The position numbers and the translations under genes are program-made. The notes under the pieces were generated by a model. It had not been told where the DNA came from and did not search any database. It was given only the letters and a program-made list of their open reading frames with translations. A DNA stretch of 64,000 nucleotides. Origin: Croceivirga sp. Its GTDB lineage: Bacteria; Bacteroidota; Bacteroidia; Flavobacteriales; Flavobacteriaceae. Below, piece after piece: positions 51,023 to 59,512 of the stretch; the stretch's first letter is position 1; each line of letters begins with the position of its first letter. The stretch covers positions 620,001 through 684,000 of the forward strand of contig JANQKR010000013.1 in the NCBI GenBank assembly GCA_028281025.1, in the 5' to 3' direction.

Positions 51023-51457
51023 CTAGAACCAAGGTTTTTTGCCCACTTGATAGGTGTTGTAAAATTCTTCATCTGACTTGGTCAAATAAATAATTCCTTC
51101 AATAAGCCCAACGAGGCCTGTTGCCCAAACTAAGAATACACCTACTCCAACACATGTTAGTACCATCCCGACAACGGTTATGCCCAACAGGATGAACCCT
51201 TCTTTTTGATACCCTAAAATGAATTTGTGGATGCCTAGCGAACCTACAATAATTCCGAGAATACCTGCCAGGATCTTCTTGTTGTCCCCGCTGGCATTTT
51301 TAAGTCCCTCTGAGAATTCATTGGCGGTTTTCTTGGCTTCATCGGCAAAATCACTGGCTGCTTCTTTGGCATCCGAAGCAGCTTCCTTGGCGGCTTCTTT
51401 TGCTTTGTCAAAAGCTTCTTCGGCCTTATCTCCTAAATCTTTTTTTTCTTCAGACAT
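51023..51457 (-). CDS. TM2 domain protein with coiled-coil N-terminus
   Basis: 144 residues. Residues 1-62 are an Ala/Lys/Glu-rich heptad-like stretch (LGDKAEEAFDKAKEAAKEAA, repeats of KEAASD) of the LEA-like or coiled-coil type. Then the TM2 domain (about 67-125: KILAGILGIIVGSLGIHKFILG, then VGVFLVWATGLVGLIEGIIYL) with two TM segments and the G-x-L-G-x-H-x-F motif. The function of TM2 proteins is unknown. It has its own terminator. Confidence 0.85.
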   Translation of the reverse strand: MSEEKKDLGDKAEEAFDKAKEAAKEAASDAKEAASDFADEAKKTANEFSEGLKNASGDNKKILAGILGIIVGSLGIHKFILGYQKEGFILLGITVVGMVLTCVGVGVFLVWATGLVGLIEGIIYLTKSDEEFYNTYQVGKKPWF

Positions 51458-51541
51458 GGTTTTTTTATATGTGGGTTGAACAATGTTAAATGTAGCAATT
51501 TTTTTGATACTCCAATGAATTGTCCATCAGTGTTTTACTCA

Positions 51542-51785
51542 GAGCCTGTTTGGGAATTTGTCAATTGTTTTCTTATGTCCCTTTTTGCAGCCAGCGCACC
51601 ATCTGGCCCCTCTTTCAAAGGCCAAACCGTTGGCCTTTTCTTTCGGTCCTGTTAAAATTTTAGTCCATAACTATGGCTATGGCCTTCCATCGCCCCGGCT
51701 CGCCCATAGCTTTCGCTATGTCGTGCCTCGTTCCGCACTAAAAATGGCCTATAACAATTCCAATCACAAATTCCCAAACAGGCTC
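51542..51785. mobile_element. MITE-like element with 20-bp perfect terminal inverted repeats
   Basis: GAGCCTGTTTGGGAATTTGT (51542-51561) and its exact reverse complement ACAAATTCCCAAACAGGCTC (51766-51785) bound a 244-bp unit; a few further bases inside (AATTGTT/AACAATT) extend the symmetry. Internal hairpins include GGCCAAACCGTTGGCC and GCCCATAGCTTTCGCTATG. No transposase or protein with domain support is inside. The right end abuts the ferredoxin TGA stop codon with no gap. No target duplication is obvious. Confidence 0.7.
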
Positions 51786-52016
51786 TCAAACCAATTTGGT
51801 GCTGATAATTTTTACCGGACAAGCTTTTTGGGCTTCCTTGCATGGGGTGTAGCTGGCGTCATCAGCGGATTTGAAGGTATGGAACCCCTTTTTCTCTACC
51901 GAATGCAACAAAACACTCTTGCCATCATTGCGCGCCATTTGAAAAAACGCTGGCGCCAACTCCACACAGTAGTTGCAGCCAATACATTTTTTACGCTGTA
52001 GGGTGACCACTACCAT
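51786..52016 (-). CDS. 4Fe-4S ferredoxin
   Basis: 76 residues. C11-I-G-C14-N-Y-C17 near the N-terminus and C59-x6-C66-P near the C-terminus leave one complete 4Fe-4S cluster, so this is a mono-cluster ferredoxin with an extra Cys59. It overlaps the upstream U32 gene by one base (TGATG), so it is translationally coupled to it. It likely supplies electrons to that enzyme, which is inference from the gene order. Confidence 0.88.
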   Translation of the reverse strand: MVVVTLQRKKCIGCNYCVELAPAFFQMARNDGKSVLLHSVEKKGFHTFKSADDASYTPCKEAQKACPVKIISTKLV

Positions 52017-53260
52017 CAGGGATTCTTTACAATTTTATAAAGTTTGTCCGATGGCCTTATGCGGAAGTCCAAAGGAATGGTGCAGGAATCATTCTTGGTC
52101 GCCTTTTCCTTTTTTTCGTCATTGACCAACATTTGGGTGAGCACAAATTCCTTCGCACCCGTAGTGGGACCGGTAATCAATACGGTGTCGCCAATGTTCA
52201 GGTCATAGGCCTCTATTTTGAACTCCCCGATTTTTGCTTTGGGAAAATAATGCTGTCCTTTGCCCAAATAGACCTTTTTTTGGGTAGCCTTGGAACCATC
52301 CACATTGCTCCATTCCCCCAATTTCTGCCCTAGGTAATAACCGCTCCAAAAGCCCCGGTTGTATACTTTTTTGAGCTCTTCCATCCAATGGGCCACCTTA
52401 ACCTGGTCATAAGTTCCCTTATAATGGGCATCGATGGCCTCTCGATAGGTTTTTATGACCTTGGCCACATATTCGGGCGCACGCCCACGCCCCTCAATTT
52501 TGAGAACCTTGGCACCGGCAGCTATCACCTGATCCAAAAAATCCAATGTACAGAGATCCTTGGGAGACATCATGTATTCGTTATCCAATGCTATCTCGAA
52601 ACCGGTATCCTGATCGATGACCGTATACTTTTTCCGGCAGTTTTGCTTGCATGCCCCCCTATTGGCCGAAGAATTGTGGGCGTGTAGGCTTAAGTAACAT
52701 TTTCCTGAGACCGCCATGCAGAGTGCCCCATGTCCAAAGATTTCAATTTCCACCAAATTACCTGAAGGCCCCCTAACATTTTCCTTTTCAATCCGATCGG
52801 TGATTTTTTGGATTTGCCGCAAGCTTAGCTCCCTGCTCAATACCATGGTATCCGCAAACAAGGCATAAAATTTCACCGTTTCTATATTGGTGATATTGAT
52901 TTGTGTTGAGATGTGGACTTCCATCCCAATTTGGCGCGCATACGCAATAACGGCCTGGTCCATAGCGATTACTGCAGTGATCTCTGCGGCTTTGGCCGCG
53001 TTTAGGAGGGTTTTTACGAGTGATAGGTCATGGTCATAAATAATGGTGTTCAAGGTAAGGTAGGTACGTACATTTTTGGCCCTGCAGCGTTCGGCCACCT
53101 CCTGCAGATCGTTAAGCCCAAAGTTGATATTGGACCGCGCCCGCATATTGAGTTGTTCCACACCAAAATAGACCGAATCCGCCCCATTGTCCAAAGCGGC
53201 CTGAAGTGACTCAAAATTGCCCGCCGGGGCCATAAGCTCTATTTTTCCCGTTGTTGTCAT
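52016..53260 (-). CDS. U32 peptidase-family protein (TrhP/YegQ-like tRNA hydroxylation)
   Basis: 414 residues of the U32 family: MAPAGNFESLQAALDNGADSVYFG at the N-terminus, then VHISTQINITN, FGHGALCMAVSGKCYLS and the Cys cluster GACKQNCRKKY (four Cys overall with ALC, GKC) that can hold an Fe-S cluster. The family includes TrhP (YegQ), which makes 5-hydroxyuridine at tRNA wobble position 34 using prephenate-derived chemistry and iron-sulfur proteins. The directly coupled ferredoxin supports that role over a protease function. Confidence 0.9.
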   Translation of the reverse strand: MTTTGKIELMAPAGNFESLQAALDNGADSVYFGVEQLNMRARSNINFGLNDLQEVAERCRAKNVRTYLTLNTIIYDHDLSLVKTLLNAAKAAEITAVIAMDQAVIAYARQIGMEVHISTQINITNIETVKFYALFADTMVLSRELSLRQIQKITDRIEKENVRGPSGNLVEIEIFGHGALCMAVSGKCYLSLHAHNSSANRGACKQNCRKKYTVIDQDTGFEIALDNEYMMSPKDLCTLDFLDQVIAAGAKVLKIEGRGRAPEYVAKVIKTYREAIDAHYKGTYDQVKVAHWMEELKKVYNRGFWSGYYLGQKLGEWSNVDGSKATQKKVYLGKGQHYFPKAKIGEFKIEAYDLNIGDTVLITGPTTGAKEFVLTQMLVNDEKKEKATKNDSCTIPLDFRIRPSDKLYKIVKNP

Positions 53261-53329
53261 GCCCAGATTTCCAGTGGGGCAAAATTACAAAATGGGGCGC
53301 AATGCACTACGTATTTAAAGGTATTGGTC

Positions 53330-53722
53330 CTATTGGTCCAGGAAAGCTTTGTCCACAGGTTCCCAAAGTTCTATTTTATTGCCCTCGGGGTCCAATATCC
53401 ATCCAAATTTGCCATAATCGTACTCTTCCATTTCACCAACAACGGTTACGCCTTCCTCTTTTAGAACCTCCAAAAGCGCTTTTAGATTTTCCACCCGGAA
53501 GTTCATCATGAACTGTTTTTCACTGGGCTGAAAATAGTTGGTATTTTCCTTAAAGGGACTCCATTGTGTTGAACAATCGTTTCCATCCTGGTCTTTCCAC
53601 CAGAATGTCCATCCGTATTGATCCGTGGGGATTCCCAAATGGGTCTTGTACCAACTTTTTATTTCATCCGGATTCTTGGTCTTAAAAAAGAATCCTCCCA
53701 GGCCTGTTACTCTTTTTTTCAT
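53330..53722 (-). CDS. VOC (glyoxalase/bleomycin-resistance fold) protein
   Basis: 130 residues with a VOC fold: VTGLGGFFFKTKNPDEIKSWYKTHLGIPTDQYGW, then FRVENLKALLEVLKEEGVTVVGEMEEYDYGKFGWILDPEGNKIELWEP. The final G-x-I-E-L-W-E motif contains the metal-ligand Glu. Substrate unknown. It overlaps the DUF1801 gene by 4 bp (ATGA). Confidence 0.88.
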   Translation of the reverse strand: MKKRVTGLGGFFFKTKNPDEIKSWYKTHLGIPTDQYGWTFWWKDQDGNDCSTQWSPFKENTNYFQPSEKQFMMNFRVENLKALLEVLKEEGVTVVGEMEEYDYGKFGWILDPEGNKIELWEPVDKAFLDQ

Positions 53723-54174
53723 CTTTTTGTGTTTTTTTCATATAGTGTGATCCAATCTTCCACGGTCATTTTTTGGCATAGTTCCCCGATCAATGGATAG
53801 GGGATGTTTTCCACTTTTTTAAATCGGATGCAACTTTTCCCCATATCCAATTTGGTCTTCACATACTTGGGATATTCCCCAACAAACCAGTCCAGCAGAC
53901 TTTTATCGGCATAGATACCGGAATGGTAAAGGGCCACAAAATTCTTCTGGGAGGCAATATTGATGAATGGTAAGGGCAATTTTGGATCGCAATGATACCC
54001 TTGTGGATAAATGGAATGTGGGACAAAATATCCTATCATTTTATACGATATGCCCTCTTCAAAACCCTTGGGCAAATTGTTTTTAACGGTCTCCCGAAGT
54101 TTGGAAATTGCAGTGGTGCGTTCTTTGGGCACCTTTGCAATATATTCCTCAACGGTATTGGCATCTATGGTCAT
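53719..54174 (-). CDS. DUF1801 (YdhG-like) protein
   Basis: 151 residues of the DUF1801/YdeI-like family: MTIDANTVEEYIAKVPKERTTAISKLRETVKNNLPKGFEEGISYKMIGYFVP, then FVALYHSGIYADKSLLDWFV and GKSCIRFKKVENIP. The Y-H-x3-Y segment and I-R-F-K are typical. The proteins are small, cytoplasmic and of unknown function. Coupled to the VOC gene by a 4-bp overlap. Confidence 0.88.
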   Translation of the reverse strand: MTIDANTVEEYIAKVPKERTTAISKLRETVKNNLPKGFEEGISYKMIGYFVPHSIYPQGYHCDPKLPLPFINIASQKNFVALYHSGIYADKSLLDWFVGEYPKYVKTKLDMGKSCIRFKKVENIPYPLIGELCQKMTVEDWITLYEKNTKR

Positions 54175-54185
54175 GATATCATGGT

Positions 54186-54692
54186 TTATTTACGTTGTAG
54201 GATTACTGCCGAAATCAATGAAATAATGAATCCAATGACCAAAACCGTTCCACTCATTACGGCGAAAAGAAAATAGCTGTTCGAAAAAAGTTCCCGTTGC
54301 GACTCCAACTCCTGGAGCTTTAATTCAACTTCGTTGGCAGGTAATGTGTTTTTCATTTCCTCAACAGCATTGTTGTAATACGTTTGGGTGAAATCTGGAT
54401 TGAGGTATTTTACATAAATGGTGTCGATTATCCCAAAACCAATAGCGGTAATAAGACTAATGAGGATACCGATGAGCAACGCCTTTTTAAAACTGATCCT
54501 TCCTGAATTTTCCTTATCCCTAAAGCTTTTGATTCCAAAGTACACAAACGAGAGGGATACGATCATGGATAAATAGCCAAGGACCTCACCCGAAGCAAAA
54601 TCACTGTCCTTTAAAAGGAACCAGGTGGCTAGAAATAGAATGGTGATGGTCAACGCTCCATAAAGACCATATTTGAGGACTGTTTTTTTCAT
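54186..54692 (-). CDS. DUF4199 membrane protein
   Basis: From the ATG at 54692 it has 168 residues (MKKTVLKYGLYGALTITILF), avoiding an unstructured 19-residue lead. Four hydrophobic segments, the motif SFRDKENSGRISFKKALLIGILISLITAIGFGIIDTIY and the middle helix with YYNNAVEEM match DUF4199, a small inner-membrane family of Bacteroidota with no known role. Seven short genes follow each other here on the minus strand. Confidence 0.85.
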   Translation of the reverse strand: MKKTVLKYGLYGALTITILFLATWFLLKDSDFASGEVLGYLSMIVSLSFVYFGIKSFRDKENSGRISFKKALLIGILISLITAIGFGIIDTIYVKYLNPDFTQTYYNNAVEEMKNTLPANEVELKLQELESQRELFSNSYFLFAVMSGTVLVIGFIISLISAVILQRK

Positions 54693-54792
54693 TGGATTTG
54701 TATTTTGATTGGACTCAAATGTAGGGTTGGTTGGACCAAAACCATTCATACTAAAGTACCAAAAAGCTGGTACTTTGGTCGGAACCCATGCC

Positions 54793-55206
54793 CTATTGGG
54801 GGATTAGGGAGAGTTCTTTGGCTATTTGGATGGCCTGCGTGCGCCTTTTGGCATTGAGTTTTACCAAAAGATTGGACACGTGCGTTTTGATGGTACTTTC
54901 CGAAATATGAAGCTTTTTGCCAATTTCCCTATTGGAAAGCCCTTTGGCTATTTCTATGAGCACCTCATATTCCCTATCACTTATGCCAAGGGTCTTGATC
55001 TTTTTGAAATCAACGTGATGGGGTTCCGGGACGGATTGCGCTCTCCGCCGGTTAATATACAGTCCAATTCCAAGGAAGACAATGGCCACTATGGAGATGA
55101 CGATTTCAATGGACGCATTCCCGGAAATAAAGGAATACTTTCCCAACTGAAATAGGACAAGCAAGGAAATGATAAGTGCCGAAAAGACAAAAATGGTCTT
55201 CTTCAC
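54793..55206 (-). CDS. Membrane-anchored LuxR-type HTH protein
   Basis: I choose the GTG at 55206 (MKKTIFVFSALIISLLVLFQ), 8 bp after the dehydrogenase stop; the frame has no ATG in this region and a TTG at 55221. The product has 137 residues: two TM helices (about 5-23 and 31-50), then a GerE/LuxR HTH (about 77-134: LGISDREYEVLIEIAKGLSNREIGKKLHISESTIKTHVSNLLVKLNAKRRTQA). It lacks a receiver or periplasmic sensor domain. DNA binding at the membrane is likely. Confidence 0.82.
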   Translation of the reverse strand: MKKTIFVFSALIISLLVLFQLGKYSFISGNASIEIVISIVAIVFLGIGLYINRRRAQSVPEPHHVDFKKIKTLGISDREYEVLIEIAKGLSNREIGKKLHISESTIKTHVSNLLVKLNAKRRTQAIQIAKELSLIPQ

Positions 55207-55214
55207 CTTTAAAT

Positions 55215-56153
55215 TTAGCAAAATTTCGCCTTGATCTTGTCCACAATGGTCTGGGCCAGTTTTTCCTTACTTTCCACGGTCCAGCCAGCAACATGTGGGG
55301 TTAACAGTACATTGGGCGCTTTTCTCAGGTATTTAAAAGGTTTGGGTTTGTTCATGAACCAATCCTCAAAGTCAAAGGACTTTTTTTCATATTCCAAAAC
55401 ATCCAATCCGGCCCCAAGCACCTTGCCCGATTTTAGGGCTTCCACCAAGTCCTTGGTCACCACACATTTTCCACGGGCCGTGTTCAAAAACCAAAAAGGG
55501 TTGTGGAAGGCATTGATGAACTCGCGATTTATCATTCCGTTACTGGATTCCGTCAAGGGAACGTGCAGGCTGATCACATCCGATTTTTGCTGTAGTTCCA
55601 AAATCCCTACTTGGCGGGCGTTTTCATCACCCACACCACCAATAATGTCATAGCAGATGACTTCAACATCAAAGCCCTGTAACTTTTTGGCAAAAGCCTT
55701 TCCCATATTGCCATAACCGATAATTCCAACGGTCTTTCCGTTGAGTTCCGTTCCCCGGTTTCCTTCACGGTCCCATTTTCCCTTTCGGACCTCACGGTGG
55801 GCCTTGATCATTTTGTTCATTAGGGAAAGTAACATTCCAAGGGTATGTTCCCCTACGGCGTTTCTGTTTCCTTCTGGCGCATTGGCCAAAAACACATCCT
55901 TTTCCCTGGCATAACGAACATCAATATTTTCAAGTCCGGCACCGACCCTTCCAACAAATTTTAGGTTTTTCGCTTTGTCCAAAAAGTGTTGGTCAATAGG
56001 GAAACGACTTCTAATGATAATACCATCGTACTCTTGGATCTTTTCCTCAATTTCCTTTTTGGAAGAGGTATAGTCTTCATGGTTTTCGAATCCCAACTCC
56101 GCCAACTTCTCCAGAAGTAGGGGGTGATTGGTATCTAAGTGGAGGACCTTCAT
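55215..56153 (-). CDS. D-2-hydroxyacid dehydrogenase / phosphoglycerate dehydrogenase-like
   Basis: 312 residues. NAD-binding G-Y-G-N-M-G (VGIIGYGNMGKAFAKKL, near 147-158), catalytic Arg in NTARGKCVV, Glu (LGAGLDVLEYE), and His in LTPHVAGWT. It lacks the C-terminal ACT domain of full SerA, so 3-phosphoglycerate dehydrogenase or another 2-hydroxyacid activity remains open. It overlaps the cupin gene by 4 bp (ATGA). Confidence 0.9.
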   Translation of the reverse strand: MKVLHLDTNHPLLLEKLAELGFENHEDYTSSKKEIEEKIQEYDGIIIRSRFPIDQHFLDKAKNLKFVGRVGAGLENIDVRYAREKDVFLANAPEGNRNAVGEHTLGMLLSLMNKMIKAHREVRKGKWDREGNRGTELNGKTVGIIGYGNMGKAFAKKLQGFDVEVICYDIIGGVGDENARQVGILELQQKSDVISLHVPLTESSNGMINREFINAFHNPFWFLNTARGKCVVTKDLVEALKSGKVLGAGLDVLEYEKKSFDFEDWFMNKPKPFKYLRKAPNVLLTPHVAGWTVESKEKLAQTIVDKIKAKFC

Positions 56154-56515
56154 ATTTTTGGGTAATGGTTTTGGGTCATTTCGTGTGCTACATTGCCCGT
56201 ATGTGCGGTGCTCAGTTTTTCAAAAAGCAATAGATGGACTTCTTCATCATCCTTTGTGGATGGGCAGTGTTCCACTCCTTTGGGGACAACGATCAACTCC
56301 CCCTCTTTAACGACCTCGGTCCGGTCCCTGAATTTCATATATAGGGTTCCCTTTAATACCTGAAAAAGTTCATCCTCATTTTCATGGGAATGCCAAACAA
56401 ATTCACCCTGAATTTTGGCCAGGATGACCTGCATATCATCGACCACGGCAATTTGGTGCGGGTGCCATTGTTTGGTAAACAAGCCATGCTTCTCTTTTAA
56501 GTTGATGGGTTTCAT
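56150..56515 (-). CDS. Cupin domain protein
   Basis: 121 residues: VWHSHENEDELFQVLKGTLYMKFRD is the first cupin motif (G-x5-H-x-H-x3-E) with the metal ligands His-His-Glu; PKGVEHCPSTKDDEEVHLLLFE is the second with its His. A small single-domain metal-binding cupin; substrate unknown. ATGA overlap with the dehydrogenase gene suggests a shared pathway. It starts 11 bp after the mgtE stop. Confidence 0.9.
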   Translation of the reverse strand: MKPINLKEKHGLFTKQWHPHQIAVVDDMQVILAKIQGEFVWHSHENEDELFQVLKGTLYMKFRDRTEVVKEGELIVVPKGVEHCPSTKDDEEVHLLLFEKLSTAHTGNVAHEMTQNHYPKI

Positions 56516-56526
56516 AAAAAAAGGAA

Positions 56527-57879
56527 TTAAATACCTAGGATTAATTTGGCAATCCAGAAATAAATCAAAATACCAAAAATATCATTACTGGTGGTGATAA
56601 ATGGTCCTGTTGCAATGGCAGGGTCTATATTTCTCTTGTCCAGGAACAAGGGAATAAAGGTTCCGATCAATCCGGCCACTACGATAACGGCGACCAAGGA
56701 CAATGAAATGGCCAGGGCGGTATTGAACTCCCCTTTCCACAACCAGGTAAACAATAGCAACAATATGGAGAGGATGAATCCATTTAAAAGTGCCAGGAGC
56801 ATTTCTTTCCAAAGGCGATTGCCAATACTTCCCTTTAGGTCATCATTGGCGAGCCCCTGAACTATAATGGCACTTGATTGCACTCCAACATTACCGGCCA
56901 TTGCGGCAATAAGGGGCGTGAAAAAAAGGATTTCGGGTGCATTTTTAACAATGGTCTCAAAACTTCCCATGATGACAGCTGCCCCCAATCCCCCAAAAAG
57001 ACCTAAAATCAACCAGGGTAGGCGTGCACGGGTCAGTTCCCAAATACTATCGTCCGCCTCTACATCCTGGGAGATACCGGCCGCCAGTTGGTAGTCCCTT
57101 TCTGCTTCGTCCCGGATGACATCCACAATATCGTCAATGGTGATACGGCCTACCAACCGCCCAATTTCATCCACAACGGGAATGGCCTCCAAGTCGTATT
57201 TGGACATAATTTTAGCAACTTCCTCTGGCTTTTCATTGACATTTACGGAATCTACCTTAGGAATATAAACCTCTTTGATATGGGTGGTGGTGGAAGTGGT
57301 CAATAAGTCTTTTAAGGATAGGCGCCCTTTTAGTTTTTCCTCATCGTCCACAACATAAATGGAGTGTACCCTTGTTACATTTTCTGCCTGGGCACGCATT
57401 TCCTTCACACATTTAAGGACGTTCCAATTTTCATTGACCTTAACAAGCTCTTTTGCCATTAGACCACCTGCCGTATCCTCATCATAGCGCAAAAGGTCTA
57501 CGATATACTTGGCATGTTCCCTGTCCTCAATCTCGGAAATAACCTCTTGGACAATTTCCTTTGGAAGTTCCCCAACGATATCCGCGGCGTCATCGGTATC
57601 CAATTCCTCGATCTCACCGGCAATTTCCTTGGGGGAGAGATTGCTCAAAATGGCTTCACGCACATCTTCATCAAGCTCGGTAAGTGCGTCCGAGGTTTTT
57701 TCACTGTCCAACAGCTTGATCAAATAGGTGGCCTGTTCCTCTTCCAGTTCATTGGCTATCTCTGCCACGTCCGCATAGTGGAATTCCTTCATCAAAAGAC
57801 GTAGGTCGCCATCTTTTTGGCCTTCAATGAGCATTTCTATCTGCTCGATCAGTTCGTCTGTGAGTTTAAACGGCGTCAT
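56527..57879 (-). CDS. mgtE: Magnesium transporter MgtE
   Basis: 450 residues with normal architecture: cytosolic N-domain (about 1-125: [19 protein letters not shown], then [16 protein letters not shown] type repeats), two CBS domains (about 130-255: [23 protein letters not shown] and [24 protein letters not shown]), and five TM helices (about 285-450) with the P-F-I-T-T-S-N-D motif lining the pore. The N-domain and CBS act as the Mg2+ sensor that gates the channel. It overlaps rsmA by 14 bp. Confidence 0.96.
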   Translation of the reverse strand: MTPFKLTDELIEQIEMLIEGQKDGDLRLLMKEFHYADVAEIANELEEEQATYLIKLLDSEKTSDALTELDEDVREAILSNLSPKEIAGEIEELDTDDAADIVGELPKEIVQEVISEIEDREHAKYIVDLLRYDEDTAGGLMAKELVKVNENWNVLKCVKEMRAQAENVTRVHSIYVVDDEEKLKGRLSLKDLLTTSTTTHIKEVYIPKVDSVNVNEKPEEVAKIMSKYDLEAIPVVDEIGRLVGRITIDDIVDVIRDEAERDYQLAAGISQDVEADDSIWELTRARLPWLILGLFGGLGAAVIMGSFETIVKNAPEILFFTPLIAAMAGNVGVQSSAIIVQGLANDDLKGSIGNRLWKEMLLALLNGFILSILLLLFTWLWKGEFNTALAISLSLVAVIVVAGLIGTFIPLFLDKRNIDPAIATGPFITTSNDIFGILIYFWIAKLILGI

Positions 57880-58738
57880 TTGTGATCATTCTAGTAAGTG
57901 TTACAAAATCGATGACACTCAGTTGTTCCGGTCGCTTGTCAAATATAGTGTCTTCCTTAAGATTTAGGGAAAGCTTAAAGGATTTCAAACTATTTCTAAT
58001 GGTTTTACGCCTTTGGTTGAATGCCGCCTTTACCACCTTAAAGAAAAGTGTTTCGTCACATTGAAGTTGATAATCGGTTTTCCTGATTAATCGCAGTACC
58101 CCCGACTGTACCTTGGGTGGGGGGTCAAAAACCCGTGGATGAACGGTAAACAGGTATTCGGCATCATAAAAGGCCTGTACCAAAACGGACAGGATACCAT
58201 AGGTTTTGTTACCCGGGGGTTCACAAATGCGTTGGGCCACTTCCTTTTGGAACATTCCCGAAAATTCTGGGATTTGATTGCGCATTTCCAATACTTTGAA
58301 TACAATTTGCGTGGAAATATTGTAAGGGAAGTTGCCCGTTATCGCAAATTGGTCTTTTCCATAGAGTTGATTTAAATCGAATTTCAGAAAATCACCTTCA
58401 ATGACCTGAAACCTGTTGTTTTGCCCTAAAACCTTGGGATGCTCCAAAGGAAAGCTATGTTTGAGATAGACGATGGACTCGCCATCCAAATCCATGGCCG
58501 TTAAATCAATACCCCGAAGTAATAAATATTTGGTAAGGACCCCAGTTCCCGGACCAATTTCCAAAACATGACCATAACCTTCCAATGACAGGGTTTCAGC
58601 AATACGTTGTGCAATGGTTTCATCCTTGAGAAAATGTTGACCGAGGTGTTTTTTTGCTTTTACGGATAGGGAACTCCCTTGTTTTTCAGATGGCCCTTGC
58701 TTTTGAGAAGCATATTTTTTGTTCCCTTTTTTAGCCAT
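57866..58738 (-). CDS. rsmA: 16S rRNA adenine-N6,N6 dimethyltransferase RsmA
   Basis: Dimethylates two adjacent adenines in the 3' hairpin of 16S rRNA. From the ATG at 58738 it has 290 residues. After a Lys/Gln-rich leader (about 1-27, unusual for the family) come [10 protein letters not shown], the SAM-binding [11 protein letters not shown], and FPYNIST, the N-F-P-Y variant of the N-L-P-Y catalytic motif. The C-terminal helical domain is intact ([13 protein letters not shown]). It overlaps mgtE by 14 bp, so translation may be coupled. Confidence 0.95.
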   Translation of the reverse strand: MAKKGNKKYASQKQGPSEKQGSSLSVKAKKHLGQHFLKDETIAQRIAETLSLEGYGHVLEIGPGTGVLTKYLLLRGIDLTAMDLDGESIVYLKHSFPLEHPKVLGQNNRFQVIEGDFLKFDLNQLYGKDQFAITGNFPYNISTQIVFKVLEMRNQIPEFSGMFQKEVAQRICEPPGNKTYGILSVLVQAFYDAEYLFTVHPRVFDPPPKVQSGVLRLIRKTDYQLQCDETLFFKVVKAAFNQRRKTIRNSLKSFKLSLNLKEDTIFDKRPEQLSVIDFVTLTRMITNDAV

Positions 58739-58767
58739 AGGAGTATTTTCATGACAAGGTAAGGTGA

Positions 58768-59085
58768 TCAATCGAAATTCTCCACATATGTCCATGCTTT
58801 TATACCAGACTTTACCATGACTTGAATACGTTTGTAAACCGAAGTTTCGTATCGATCAATTTCATACAGTTCAAAATTGGAAACTTTGAACAGCATTCCC
58901 TGAACGATGTCTGATGGCATTGATGAGGGTTCAATTAACGGATATTTCCCATGGACCTTCTTTTTGGACATCCGATACCCGACCAAAACAGCAATTTTAC
59001 CGGAAAGTGTCCTGTTCAAAACTACTTGTTGTACTTCCTTGTTTTGAAGGGTGCCGTAGGCAAAAAGATATTGTGTATATCTCAA
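58768..59085 (-). CDS. Gamma-glutamylcyclotransferase-like (AIG2) protein
   Basis: 105 residues: [16 protein letters not shown] contains the Y-G-T-L substrate-binding signature, followed by [20 protein letters not shown] with the catalytic-type Glu in the ELYEIDRYE region. The start is a TTG at 59085 that overlaps the DUF4286 stop as TTGA, an analogue of the ATGA overlaps used by the neighbours; no ATG is available. Probable gamma-glutamylamine cyclotransferase; substrate not proven. Confidence 0.85.
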   Translation of the reverse strand: MRYTQYLFAYGTLQNKEVQQVVLNRTLSGKIAVLVGYRMSKKKVHGKYPLIEPSSMPSDIVQGMLFKVSNFELYEIDRYETSVYKRIQVMVKSGIKAWTYVENFD

Positions 59086-59399
59086 AGGGTTTGTTCGTTA
59101 ATTATTTCCAATTCGGTTCTAAAGGCCACAAATTTGTTCGGGAACAATCGATTTCCTTCACTCCGCATCCTTTCCGCGTCTTCCTGATAATAACGCTCCA
59201 GGGTTTCCTTATCCGGGGTTTTGTATTGAATGGAGTAGGTGGTGCCGCCCATTTCTTCTTCAACCATTACCCTGCACATTTTCGCTTCCAGGAATTTTTG
59301 GGTCGCCAGCATATCGGGAATATGTTTGTCCCTCATCCAAATGAGCCATTCCCCATGGACGGAATCGTCAATGTTTATGGTAACATTATAAATAAGCAT
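59082..59399 (-). CDS. DUF4286 family protein
   Basis: 105 residues with the DUF4286 pattern: MLIYNVTINIDDSVHGEWLIWMRDKHIPDMLATQKFLEAKMCRVM, then GTTYSIQYKTPDKETLERYYQEDAERMRSEGNRLFPNKFVAFRTELE. Ferredoxin-like/dimeric alpha-beta-barrel fold expected. The function is unknown. Start of a short gene string DUF4286-GGCT-rsmA-mgtE. Confidence 0.9.
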   Translation of the reverse strand: MLIYNVTINIDDSVHGEWLIWMRDKHIPDMLATQKFLEAKMCRVMVEEEMGGTTYSIQYKTPDKETLERYYQEDAERMRSEGNRLFPNKFVAFRTELEIINEQTL

Positions 59400-59512
59400 G
59401 TTTGTAACGCTACTTCGGTTTTGATGGAAAACAGTTAAGTTAAGTTAAAGTGTCCAATGAATTTAGTGGGGGAGATAAAATTCGCCGGACGCGATGACAA
59501 AAATCAATGCGT

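Noticed and set aside
51652-51843. 63-codon minus-strand frame overlapping the MITE and the ferredoxin gene
   Set aside because: It runs across the terminal repeat and antisense or out of frame to a well-supported ferredoxin; no domain seen.
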